Assembly (NCBI GenBank): GCA_964531735.1
Contig: CAZHGD010000005.1
Coordinates: forward strand, 1-64,000
Direction: 5' to 3'
Origin: CAZHGD01 sp964531735
Lineage (GTDB): Bacteria; Armatimonadota; UBA10988
DNA length: 64,000 nt
Shown here: positions 25,672 through 32,914 of the stretch, in pieces
Position numbering within the stretch: the stretch's first letter is position 1
Layout: each line of letters starts with the position of its first letter
Position numbers and translations under genes: made by a program
Notes under the pieces: model-generated
Told to the model about the DNA's origin: nothing
Seen by the model: only the letters and a program-made list of their open reading frames with translations
Databases searched by the model: none

Positions 25672-27081
25672 ATGCCATCGGACGCTTTGGTGGAGTGCGT
25701 ATCCGGCGGGCTGACGCCGGTGGGTCGGTTGGCCACGAAGACGTCGGCCGAGATTGGCGCCTCGTGCTTCTCGGTCGGCGTCGAGACGCTCGACCGCGGC
25801 ATGTGGGACTTCGACCGCGGGCTGCCGGCCATCGTGCCACTGGGAGCCAAGTGGGCTCGGGTGCAGACCGGCTGGGGCAAGTGCGAGACCACGCGCGGCG
25901 TCTACGACTTCGCCTGGCTCGACCACATTGTCGATGCCCTGCTGGCGGCCGGCATCGAGCCGTGGTTCAACGTGGGCTACGGCAACCAGCTCTACCTGCC
26001 GGACGCGCCGCACCCCACCGCGGTCGGCTGGACGCCGATCCACGACGAGGGCGCGCGCGCCGGCTGGGCCGGCTTCACCGCGGCGCTGGCGCAGCACTTC
26101 GCCGGGCGCGTGAGCTGGTACGAGGTGTGGAACGAGCCGGACATCTCGGCCTTCTGGACGCCTTACGAGTCCACGCCGGAGAGCTACACCGACCTGGCGA
26201 TCCTGACCGCGCAGAGTCTGCGCCGCGGCGATCGGAACGCCAAGGTGGTCGGCGGCGCGGTGGCCGCGGCGCTCTACCACCGTGGGCTGGAGTGGATCCA
26301 CGGCTGCTTCGAGCACGGCCTGGGCGAGCACATCGACGCCTTCAGCTTCCACCAGTACACGCCGACGCCCGAGCGCGAATACGAGACCATCGCGCCGTCG
26401 CTCAAGGCTCTGGTACACAGCTATCGCCCGGGTCTGCCGATCTGGCAGGGCGAGTCGGGCGCGCCGTCGAAAGCGGTGCCAGGTCAGGCGCTGGCCGACT
26501 GCGTCTTCGACGAGGATCGGCAGGCTCGCTGGAACACGCGGCGAGCGCTGCTCGACCTGCGGCACGGGATGACGCTGAGCGCGTTCTTCTGCGCCGCCGA
26601 CTTCCAGTTCTACATCGTCAAGGACCAGTTGGTGGAGAAGGAGTACTACTTCGGCCTGCTGGCGGGCAAGGAGTTCCGGCCGAAGCCCTCGTTCTACGCG
26701 GCGCAGAGCCTCTGTACGCTGTTTGCCGGCGACATTCGCCGCGCCGACGAGGCCAACCCGGTGCTGCGTCTGCCGGCTGAAGCGAACCCGAGCGAGGCGC
26801 GCGCGGTGGTCTTCGAGACCAGCTACGGGCCGTTGCTGGCGTACTACCAGGCCCACCACATGATGCAGCCGCTGACGCCGGCGGCCGGTGAGCTGTCGGT
26901 CTGGCTGCCGCACCGCTGGGAGCTGCGCGAGCCGGTGCTGATCGACCCGATCAGCCAGCGCGCCTACGCGGTGCCGAGCGAGCCGGCGAAGGCCGGCGTG
27001 CAACGCTGGCGAGTGCCGGTGGGCGACTGGCCGCTGCTGCTGGGCGAACGGGCGCGGCTGCCGTTGGTGGCGAGGTCCTGA
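25672..27081 (+). CDS. GH39/GH5-like clan A glycosidase
   Basis: A 469-residue cytoplasmic clan GH-A barrel. KWARVQTGWGKCETTRGVYDFAWLD is the typical strand 2 region of GH39-type enzymes. WYEVWNEPD places the acid/base at Glu155 (codon at 26134), and IWQGESG places the nucleophile at Glu261 (codon at 26452). FSFHQYTP provides the expected histidine/tyrosine strand. A C-terminal beta-sandwich follows. Beta-xylosidase, iduronidase-like or other glycosidase activity is possible. It is last in the IclR operon, 36 bases after the GH42-like gene, and is followed by a 15-bp-stem hairpin. Confidence 0.82.
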   Translation: MPSDALVECVSGGLTPVGRLATKTSAEIGASCFSVGVETLDRGMWDFDRGLPAIVPLGAKWARVQTGWGKCETTRGVYDFAWLDHIVDALLAAGIEPWFNVGYGNQLYLPDAPHPTAVGWTPIHDEGARAGWAGFTAALAQHFAGRVSWYEVWNEPDISAFWTPYESTPESYTDLAILTAQSLRRGDRNAKVVGGAVAAALYHRGLEWIHGCFEHGLGEHIDAFSFHQYTPTPEREYETIAPSLKALVHSYRPGLPIWQGESGAPSKAVPGQALADCVFDEDRQARWNTRRALLDLRHGMTLSAFFCAADFQFYIVKDQLVEKEYYFGLLAGKEFRPKPSFYAAQSLCTLFAGDIRRADEANPVLRLPAEANPSEARAVVFETSYGPLLAYYQAHHMMQPLTPAAGELSVWLPHRWELREPVLIDPISQRAYAVPSEPAKAGVQRWRVPVGDWPLLLGERARLPLVARS

Positions 27082-27090
27082 CACCGGGGC

Positions 27091-27124
27091 GGCGCGGGCG
27101 CCCTCGCGGGAGGGCACCCGCGCC
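27091..27124 (+). terminator. GC-rich hairpin ending the IclR operon
   Basis: GGCGCGGG c GCCCTC - gcgg - GAGGGC a CCCGCGCC: 14 paired bases with one mismatch and a 4-base loop, starting 9 bases after the GH39-like stop. No U-tract follows, as for the other hairpins in this GC-rich window. Confidence 0.55.
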
Positions 27125-27144
27125 ACCGCCGTGATGGACGAGCA

Positions 27145-27168
27145 GAATCTCGCCGGCCGCCGAGATTC
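27145..27168. promoter_or_regulatory. inverted repeat upstream of the DUF1848 gene
   Basis: GAATCTCG-N8-CGAGATTC is a perfect 8-bp-arm dyad lying 5 bases before the SOS-like box. It could be a second operator; nothing else identifies its binder. Confidence 0.4.
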
Positions 27169-27173
27169 CACTG

Positions 27174-27185
27174 GAACAAACGTTC
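27174..27185. promoter_or_regulatory. SOS/Cheo-type box GAAC-AAAC-GTTC
   Basis: A perfect GAAC-N4-GTTC dyad matches the LexA (DinR) operator used in Gram-positive bacteria and several other phyla. With flanks it matches 11 of 14 positions of CGAACATATGTTCG. It overlaps a weak TGGAAC-N17-TACCCT promoter-like pair (27172-27200) and lies 47 bases before the DUF1848 start. Confidence 0.55.
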
Positions 27186-27232
27186 GCTTTGCGCTACCCT
27201 CCGAGCAACGCCGGGCACGGAGGGTACTGACG

Positions 27233-28153
27233 ATGATCCTCTCGGTCAGCCGGAAGACCGACATTCCGACCTTCTACGGTCAGTGGTTTCGCAATCGGTT
27301 GCGCGCGGGCTACTGCAAGACCGTCAACGCCTACAACCGCCGCCAGCATCGGACCGTCTCGTTGCGGCCGGGCGATGTCGATGGGTACGTGTTCTGGACC
27401 AAGAACTGCGGGCCGTTCTTCGACGCGCTGGACGAGGTCCACGAGACCGGAGTGCCGTTCGTCGTCCACTACACCGTCAACCCGTACCCGCGGGCGATCG
27501 AGCGTGCGGTGGTGGACACGGCGCGCGCGGTGCGGCATTGCCACACCGTGGCGCAGCGGTACGGGCCGTTGTCGCTGGTCTGGCGGTACGACCCGGTGAT
27601 CGTCTCGGAGCTGACGCCGCCCGAGTGGCATGTGCGCGAGTTCGCCAACTTGGCCGCACAACTCGAGGGCTGCTGCGACGAGGTGGCCACCAAGTTCGTC
27701 AATCCTTACCGCAAGACGCGCCGCGGTCTGGACCAGGTGGCCGCGGAGGAAGGCTGCCGCTGGTGGGACCCGCCGGCGGACGAGAAGGCGGAGCTGCTGC
27801 AACGGTTGGCCGTCATCGCCGCGCGGCACGGCCTGGCGCTGCGCACCTGCTGCCAGACCGCGCTGCTGGGCAACGGCGTGGAGCCGGCGATCTGCATCGA
27901 CGCGGCCCGGCTGACCGCCATCAGCGGACGGGCCTTCGCCGCGCCGAAGCGGCCGATTCGGGCCGAATGCCGCTGCGCCGCGTCGCTCGACATCGGCGAG
28001 TACGACACCTGCCCGCACGGCTGCGCCTACTGCTACGCCGTGCAGCGGCGGCCCGTGGCCATCGCCCGGCACCGGCAACACGATCCGCTGGGCGAGTACC
28101 TGTTCCGGCCCGAGACGGTCGCGGCCGAGACGGAGCAGTTGGCGCTGTTCTGA
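27233..28153 (+). CDS. DUF1848 protein, radical-SAM-like with C-terminal CX3CX2C
   Basis: A 306-residue protein of the DUF1848 family, recognised by MILSVSRKTDIPTFYG, the FWTKNCGPFFDAL block and FVNPYRKTRRG. The C-terminus has Cys246-x-Cys248 and then Cys260-x3-Cys264-x2-Cys267 (CPHGCAYCYA), the spacing that binds the 4Fe-4S cluster of radical SAM enzymes but at the wrong end of the chain. The family has no established reaction; its SPRT/DNA-repair-like look is recollection, not proof. The ATG at 27233 is chosen because GGAGGG lies 8 bases upstream; the frame open from 27131 overlaps the control elements. An SOS-like box precedes it. It converges with the sigma gene, 21 bases apart. Confidence 0.85.
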   Translation: MILSVSRKTDIPTFYGQWFRNRLRAGYCKTVNAYNRRQHRTVSLRPGDVDGYVFWTKNCGPFFDALDEVHETGVPFVVHYTVNPYPRAIERAVVDTARAVRHCHTVAQRYGPLSLVWRYDPVIVSELTPPEWHVREFANLAAQLEGCCDEVATKFVNPYRKTRRGLDQVAAEEGCRWWDPPADEKAELLQRLAVIAARHGLALRTCCQTALLGNGVEPAICIDAARLTAISGRAFAAPKRPIRAECRCAASLDIGEYDTCPHGCAYCYAVQRRPVAIARHRQHDPLGEYLFRPETVAAETEQLALF

Positions 28154-28174
28154 GCCGCCTCGGCCGCGCGCGGG

Positions 28175-28759
28175 CTACAACAGCAGCTCGATCTCCGCCT
28201 TCAGGTCGCCGTCGAGCAGCGCCCACAGGCGCCGGCGCGCGGCCCGCAGGCGACCTTTGGCCTGCCCGTCGGTCAGCCCCGGCGCCGCCGCGCGCCGAGC
28301 CGCGGGCCCGGCGGTGCACGCCAGCAGCAGCGCCCGGTCATCAGCCGACAGCCTCGCCAAGGCCGCCTCGAGCCCCTGCGCCAAGGCACGGCCGGCCACC
28401 TCCTCGTCCGGCGGCCGCGCCGAGTCCACCACCTCGCCTTCCAACAAGTCAGGGCATTCCTCCACTATCGTGGCGAGAGTCTCCAGCGACAGAGTCCGGC
28501 CGCATGGCTCGCGAGCCAGCGTCGTCTCACGCCGGCGGCCCGCCAGGCGCCACGCGCGGCGACGCAGCCAGTGGTGCGCCGCCGCCGGCTCAGCGGGCAT
28601 GGCGCCCTTGACCACCTCCTCCGCCAGATCGGCCACCACCTCCTGCGCCTCGCTCCAGCGGCCCAACCGCCGCACCACCAACCGCAACAGCCCCGCCCGG
28701 TGCCGCTCGAACAGCGCCGCCCGCGCCAACACGGCCGAGTCCGTCTCCTCCAGACGCAT
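28175..28759 (-). CDS. ECF-like sigma-70 family RNA polymerase sigma factor
   Basis: A 194-residue protein with a region 2-like N-terminal part (RAALFERHRAGLLRLVVRRLGRWSEAQEVV...) and a region 4-like C-terminus (ALARLSADDRALLLACTAG... LTDGQAKGRLRAARRRLWALLDG), the last reading as the recognition helix and trailing RARRRL of ECF sigma factors. The linker is alanine/proline rich. No anti-sigma gene is adjacent. Start 28759 is chosen because GGAGA lies 7 bases upstream; a second ATG at 28804 lacks an RBS and sits inside the SOS-like box at 28798-28811. It is divergent from the S24 repressor gene with a 169-base shared control region. Similarity is partial; a diverged sigma-like regulator cannot be excluded. 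Confidence 0.72.
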   Translation of the reverse strand: MRLEETDSAVLARAALFERHRAGLLRLVVRRLGRWSEAQEVVADLAEEVVKGAMPAEPAAAHHWLRRRAWRLAGRRRETTLAREPCGRTLSLETLATIVEECPDLLEGEVVDSARPPDEEVAGRALAQGLEAALARLSADDRALLLACTAGPAARRAAAPGLTDGQAKGRLRAARRRLWALLDGDLKAEIELLL

Positions 28760-28797
28760 CAACCATCTCCATGGGGTCGGCGACCCACCGTCACCAT

Positions 28798-28811
28798 AGA
28801 ACATCTGTTTG
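28798..28811. promoter_or_regulatory. second SOS-like box in the sigma/repressor divergent region
   Basis: A-GAAC-ATCT-GTTT-G matches 11 of 14 positions of CGAACATATGTTCG. It lies 38 bases upstream of the sigma start and 52 bases upstream of the -35 box of the repressor promoter. Confidence 0.45.
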
Positions 28812-28833
28812 CACTTCGTCAAGAGCCAATTCC

Positions 28834-28856
28834 CAACAACATGGTGGTTGCGACCA
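28834..28856. promoter_or_regulatory. imperfect palindromes before the repressor promoter
   Basis: CAACAACATGGTGGTTG (28834-28850) and the overlapping TGGTTGCGACCA (28845-28856) are imperfect dyads ending 6 bases before the -35 box. They are candidate autoregulatory operators of the S24 repressor. Confidence 0.35.
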
Positions 28857-28862
28857 ATCGTG

Positions 28863-28891
28863 TTGACACGGTGGCGGCGAGGTGGTACGGT
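28863..28891 (+). promoter_or_regulatory. sigma-70-type promoter of the S24 repressor
   Basis: A perfect TTGACA at 28863-28868, a 17-base spacer and TACGGT at 28886-28891. Start site expected near 28898, giving a 31-base leader that includes the AAGGTG ribosome binding site. Confidence 0.6.
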
Positions 28892-28928
28892 AGGCCGCTG
28901 CGGGGATGGGTCGGTAAGGTGCCAAGCG

Positions 28929-29660
28929 ATGGGTGAAGAGGCCAACGGCGGCGACCTGCATATCGGGCGGAACATTGACTCGCTGCAGCGGCAGTTGGGG
29001 GTCAGTGACGAGGATATGCTGGCGGAGCTGGGGCTGAGCTACAACCGCTTCTGGGACATGAAGCGACGGGAGTGGGCCCAGAAGCGCACCGTGGCGCAGG
29101 TGGCGGCAGCGCTGTCGCGCCTGTCGGGGGTGGCGGTGCAGCCCGACCAGGTGATGACCGGGCGGCTACGGCCGGAGGACTTCGGCCGGCGGGCGGTGGC
29201 CGAGTTCCTGCGCCGGGCGCAGGAGCTGGACCCGGCGGACGGCCTGCCGAACGGCGATGGCGTGCGCCTGCCGCGGCTGCATCTGGGCTCGTTGCCGGCG
29301 GGTCCGGCCGAGACGTTCCAGGCAGCCGGCTCCGACCTGGTGGTGCGGGCCGATCCGGGCGACTTCGTGGTCACCGCCGACGGCGACTGCATGTTGCCCA
29401 CGCTGGGCCACGGCGACGAGCTGGTCTGCGTGTTCACCGAGCAGGCCGACGACGGGCAGTTGGCCGTGGTCAGCTACGCGGATGAGGGCGGCCTCTGGCA
29501 GAGCGGCGTCAAGCGGGTCCGCCGCGATGGCGACCGGCTTTGGCTGTCGTGCGACAATCTCGGCGCCGATTCGCTGGGCCAGCGCCGCTATCCGGACATT
29601 CATCCGGCGGAGCTGCGAATTCATGGTATCGTGGTTGGACTTTGGCGCGCGCTGCGCTAG
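28929..29660 (+). CDS. CI/LexA-like S24-family repressor with Cys in place of catalytic Ser
   Basis: A 243-residue two-domain regulator. Residues about 10-60 look like a Cro/CI-type helix-turn-helix (DSLQRQLGVSDEDMLAELG then LSYNRFWDMKRREW), not a LexA winged helix. A linker leads to LGSLPAGPAE, whose Ala124-Gly125 matches the self-cleavage site of LexA and CI. The S24 domain follows: VTADGDCMLPTLGHGDELV aligns with GDSMxPTLxxGD, but the nucleophile is Cys154 (TGC at 29388). The general-base lysine is kept in GVKRV (Lys195), 41 residues on, as in CI. The start ATG follows AAGGTG by 7 bases. Expected role: dimeric repressor inactivated by cleavage; a cysteine nucleophile might change or abolish cleavage. 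Confidence 0.85.
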   Translation: MGEEANGGDLHIGRNIDSLQRQLGVSDEDMLAELGLSYNRFWDMKRREWAQKRTVAQVAAALSRLSGVAVQPDQVMTGRLRPEDFGRRAVAEFLRRAQELDPADGLPNGDGVRLPRLHLGSLPAGPAETFQAAGSDLVVRADPGDFVVTADGDCMLPTLGHGDELVCVFTEQADDGQLAVVSYADEGGLWQSGVKRVRRDGDRLWLSCDNLGADSLGQRRYPDIHPAELRIHGIVVGLWRALR

Positions 29661-29696
29661 CAGTGGCGCCCAGTGCCGCGCGAAACGAGGTGCGCC

Positions 29697-30461
29697 ATGC
29701 CAGGGCCTGTGGTAGGTATCCAGCCGATCATCTTCGGTGACCGCAAGTTCGAGGACCCGACCGGCTGTCTCGACGAGGTGCGTGAGGCCGGCTTCTGCGG
29801 CGTCGAAGCGCCGAACTACTTCCAGCGCTTCGAGCCCGACAAGGTCAAGCACTGGTTCAACGACCGCGGTCTGGTGGTCCCGGCCACGCACGGCGGCTAC
29901 CACGACATCGAGGACCCGGAGAAGCTGACCGCCAATCTGGACTTCGTACAATCGTTCGGCGGGCGCTACATCATCGTCAGCGGCACCAAGGACCAGACCC
30001 TCGAAGGCTACGATGAGTCCATCGAGGTCTTCAACATGGCCGGCGAGATCTGCCGCTCGCGCGGGCTCCGGTTGCTCTATCACAACCACGCCTGGGAGTT
30101 CAAAGAGATCGCTCCGGGCGTGCGCGGCATCGACCGCATCATCGAGCGCACCGATCCGTCGCTGGTGGGTCTGAACATCGATGTCTACTGGGTCCACGTC
30201 GGTGGCGTCGATCCGGCCGAGTTCGTCTACGACTACGGGCACCGCTCCGGCTACTACCACTTCAAAGACGGCGGCGTCGGTGACGATGGCCAGCCGTACT
30301 TCGCGGAGCTGGGTCAAGGCACGGTCGACCTGGCGGCGGCGCTGGAAGCGGCCAAGGAAATGGGCGCGCAGTGGATCGTCTACGAGCAGGATCGCACCGA
30401 GCGCGACACCTTCGATTCGTTGACGATGAGCCGCGAGCACCTGCGCGCCATCGGCGTCTGA
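29697..30461 (+). CDS. sugar phosphate isomerase/epimerase (AP_endonuc_2-type TIM barrel)
   Basis: A 254-residue xylose-isomerase-like barrel. VGIQPIIFGD opens strand 1, CLDEVREAGFCGVEAPN gives the conserved helix and glutamate of strand 2, and metal ligands are expected in YHNHAWEF (His/Glu), LNIDVYW (Asp) and YYHFKD (His/Asp). ELGQGTVDL is the usual late loop and WIVYEQD supplies the final glutamate. Members isomerise or epimerise keto-sugars or inositol intermediates in the cytoplasm. The ATG is preceded by GAGGTG; it begins 36 bases after the S24 gene stop and so may be read through from that promoter. A hairpin follows at 30484. Confidence 0.85.
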   Translation: MPGPVVGIQPIIFGDRKFEDPTGCLDEVREAGFCGVEAPNYFQRFEPDKVKHWFNDRGLVVPATHGGYHDIEDPEKLTANLDFVQSFGGRYIIVSGTKDQTLEGYDESIEVFNMAGEICRSRGLRLLYHNHAWEFKEIAPGVRGIDRIIERTDPSLVGLNIDVYWVHVGGVDPAEFVYDYGHRSGYYHFKDGGVGDDGQPYFAELGQGTVDLAAALEAAKEMGAQWIVYEQDRTERDTFDSLTMSREHLRAIGV

Positions 30462-30483
30462 CGGCGGCGGCAGTCTCTTTCCA

Positions 30484-30510
30484 CAGGCCACCGGCCGCGC
30501 CGGTGGCCTG
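30484..30510 (+). terminator. perfect 11-bp-stem hairpin
   Basis: CAGGCCACCGG-CCGCG-CCGGTGGCCTG begins 22 bases after the isomerase stop. There is no U-tract, but the position and stem strength suit termination before prfB. Confidence 0.6.
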
Positions 30511-30652
30511 TCTGGTGAGGTTGGGCGCTCGGCTGCTCGGGTGGGCGCTGGCCCTCCGCGCGAGGAGCTGGGCCGGCCCGCGATGAGCAAGCGCCCACGC
30601 GACGGGGCCGTTCGCGACCCCCACGAGTTGACGGCCTGGCTGAGGTACAGAC

Positions 30653-31775
30653 ATGGTTGACGCCCTGAAGCAACGGTACGACGCCCTGACCCACCGCACC
30701 GCGGAAATGGGAGGGTATCTTTGACCTGGCTTCACGCCGGGCCCGGATCGACGAACTGAATGAGCGCACGCTGGCGCCCGGGTTCTGGGATGACCAGCAG
30801 GCGGCCCAGGACACGCTGAAGGCGTTGGCCAAGGACAAGGCCTACCTCGAGCCTTGGGATGAGCTGGCCGGCCACCTCGACGACGTGGCGGTGATGATTG
30901 AGTTGGCCGAGGAGGACGCCGAGGAGGCGACCGAAGCCGAGGCCGAGGCCGAGTTGACCGTCGCCGAGCAGTTGCTGGCGCAACTCGAAGTCGCGGCCAT
31001 GCTGGGCGGCCCCTACGACGACCACGACGCGATTGTGGAGCTCTCCGCCGGCGCCGGCGGCAACGACGCCTGTGACTGGGCCGAGATGCTGTTCCGCATG
31101 TACACGCGCTGGGCCGAGCGCCAGCGGTTCAAGCCCGAGGTCATCCAGGTCTCGGAGGGTGAGGAAGCCGGCCTACGCTCGGCCACGCTACGCATCTCGG
31201 GCCGCAACGCCTACGGCCTGTTGCGCGGCGAAGGCGGGGTCCATCGGCTGGTGCGCATCAGCCCGTTCGACTCGAACGCCCGGCGGCACACCTCGTTTGC
31301 CGGCGTCACCGTCATGCCCGATGTGGCCGACGACATCAACATCGAGATCGACGAGGCCTACCTGCGCGTGGACACCTACCGCAGCAGCGGCGCCGGTGGC
31401 CAGCATGTCAACAAGACCGACAGCGCGGTGCGGTTGACGTACCAGCCGCCGGAGCTGGACCGGCCGCTGGTGGTCTCGTGCCAGAACGAGCGCAGCCAGC
31501 ACAAGAACAAGTCGACCGCGATGAGCGTGCTCAAGGCGAAGCTCTACGAGATCATGCAGCGCCAGCAAGCCGAGCACCTGTCCGACCTGCGAGGCAAGGT
31601 GGAGGAGTTCGCCTGGGGCAACCAGATCCGCAACTACGTGCTGCACCCCTACCGCATGGTCAAGGACTTGCGCACCGAGGTGGAGACCGGTGACACCGAC
31701 GGCGTCCTCGACGGTGACCTCGACCGGTTCATCGAGAGCTACCTGCGCCAGACCGCCGGGCAGCACGCGGACTGA
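30653..31775 (+). CDS. prfB: peptide chain release factor 2 with programmed +1 frameshift
   Basis: RF2 releases peptides at UGA and UAA. Codons 1-23 (30653-30721) run into an in-frame UGA at 30722-30724; a +1 shift on CUU restores the frame at 30723 and continues to 31775, giving 373 residues. The slippery site reads GGGAGGG-TAT-CTT-TGA-C, the classical autoregulatory site with an internal Shine-Dalgarno 3 bases before CTT. The codon-recognition tripeptide SPF is at 203-205 and the hydrolytic GGQ at 248-250 (SGAGGQHVNKTDSAV). GAGGT lies 7 bases before the ATG. The gene should not be called a pseudogene. Confidence 0.97.
30707..30725 (+). promoter_or_regulatory. RF2 programmed frameshift site
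   Basis: GGGAGGG (internal Shine-Dalgarno) precedes TAT CTT TGA C; the stop is UGA followed by C, the weak context found in most prfB genes. Low RF2 stalls termination and lets the ribosome slip from CUU to UUU. Confidence 0.95.
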
Positions 31776-31804
31776 ACCTGAGGCGGCGGCGCCGGATCGA
31801 CCGC

Positions 31805-31832
31805 AATTGGGGACAGCATCAATTGGGGACAG
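31805..31832 (+). repeat. direct repeat AATTGGGGACAG x2
   Basis: AATTGGGGACAG occurs at 31805-31816 and again at 31821-31832, the second copy forming the left arm of the palindrome. It looks like a partial duplication of the REP end. Confidence 0.7.
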
Positions 31833-31870
31833 TATACTTAACTGCGTGCAGTCAAGTATACTGTCCCCAA
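31823..31870. repeat. REP-like 48-bp palindrome, copy 1
   Basis: TTGGGGACAGTATACTT (31823-31839) is repeated in perfect inverse as AAGTATACTGTCCCCAA (31854-31870). The centre is a further ACTGC-GT-GCAGT dyad with one A/C mismatch. I recall GGGGACAGTATACTT palindromes as REP-type elements mobilised by RAYT (TnpA-REP) enzymes in several phyla. No RAYT gene is in the window. It lies 48 bases after the prfB stop and could also act as a bidirectional terminator. Confidence 0.85.
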
Positions 31871-31922
31871 GTGCGGTCGCCAATCGCCGCTCTGGCGCCG
31901 CTCTGGCCGGAGCGCGTCGGGC

Positions 31923-32633
31923 TCAGTCGGCGGCTGACGTCCAGTTGGCGTAGGCCATCACGCGGGCCGTGGTGGTGCCCGCGGTGCCGGCGGCGATGCG
32001 CTGCCACTTGACGTGGCCATCCACAAAGGCGATGTTCATGCCTTCGTTGTGCGGGAAGACCAGGTTCCGGGTCTGGTCCCAGGTGTACCCGCAGCACATG
32101 CGGCAGTTCATCTCCAACACCGTGATGGTGCCGGCCGGGTCGCCGATGCTGGCGTCCTTCTGCGGCGTCTCGGGCCGCGCTGCGATCGGCCCTTGGTTGG
32201 CCTGGGCCAGCACGGCGCCGGCGGCGTCCAGCCGGTTGGTGTTGACCCCGTAGCCGGGCGGCGTCGTGCCGGCGCCACGCCCGGTGGTGCCAGGCTCACA
32301 GCTCGCCGCCGGCAAGCCGTAGTTGGTTGACGGACACGAGAAGATCTGGATGTTCTTGATGTACGGGCTGGCCACTTCGCGCCAGTTGGTGTTGGCGCGC
32401 GGGTCTGGCGACACGGTACAGCCCTGCCACCACGCCTTCATGAAGGTCTGGTCGTAGTCGCTCACGTACTGCAGAATGGCCAGCGCCATCTGTTTCTCGT
32501 TGGACTGGCAGCTCGACTGCCGCGCCTTCTCGCGCGCTTTGGCAAACACGGGGAACAGGATGGCTGCCAGAATCGCGATAATGGCGATGACGACCAGCAG
32601 CTCGATCAGCGTGAAACCGCGTCGGTTTCTCAT
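31923..32633 (-). CDS. type IV pilin-like protein, H-x9-DG type (copy 2)
   Basis: A 236-residue prepilin: MRNRRGFTLIELLVVIA with the G-F cleavage site and Glu+5, then LFPVFAKAREKARQSSC, a cysteine-rich globular domain (FSCPSTNYG, MNCRMCCGY), and PHNEGMNIAFVDGHVKW near the C-terminus followed by an extra 25-residue tail. ATG 32633 is preceded by GAGGAGG; a GTG directly before it (32634-32636) is also possible. It lies alone, between the REP palindrome and the dioxygenase gene, with a 281-base divergent intergenic region. The role is as for copy 1, but the globular domain differs, so the four copies are paralogues. Confidence 0.88.
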   Translation of the reverse strand: MRNRRGFTLIELLVVIAIIAILAAILFPVFAKAREKARQSSCQSNEKQMALAILQYVSDYDQTFMKAWWQGCTVSPDPRANTNWREVASPYIKNIQIFSCPSTNYGLPAASCEPGTTGRGAGTTPPGYGVNTNRLDAAGAVLAQANQGPIAARPETPQKDASIGDPAGTITVLEMNCRMCCGYTWDQTRNLVFPHNEGMNIAFVDGHVKWQRIAAGTAGTTTARVMAYANWTSAAD

Positions 32634-32654
32634 CACCGTCCTCCTCTGGGCTCA

Positions 32655-32670
32655 CCGGACCGAGGTCCGG
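32655..32670. promoter_or_regulatory. palindrome in the leader of pilin copy 2
   Basis: CCGGACC-GA-GGTCCGG is a perfect 7-bp-arm dyad 21 bases before the pilin start, either an operator or a leader hairpin. The rest of 32671-32914 shows no gene and no convincing promoter. Confidence 0.3.
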
Positions 32671-32914
32671 CCGATCGTCCCTGCGCTGCCACGGTTGTAA
32701 CCCATCGGCGACCACGTTTCAACACAAATCGGAAGGGCGCCTCCCGACCGCGCCGGGTCCGGCAACGCCGTCGGCACCCGGCGCCCGGTGTCGGAGCGGC
32801 TGCCGGGGGCCTGGCCGACCCGCAGCGTGCCTGACCCGGACCAGACGATCGTGGCCGGAGCGCCGACGCCAAGACGTCAGTCGAGTACCATAGCCCAGAC
32901 GTGAGCAAACTCCC

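Noticed and set aside
30722..30724. In-frame stop suggesting prfB is a pseudogene
   Set aside because: The stop is the programmed UGA of the RF2 frameshift site and downstream coding is intact with SPF and GGQ motifs.
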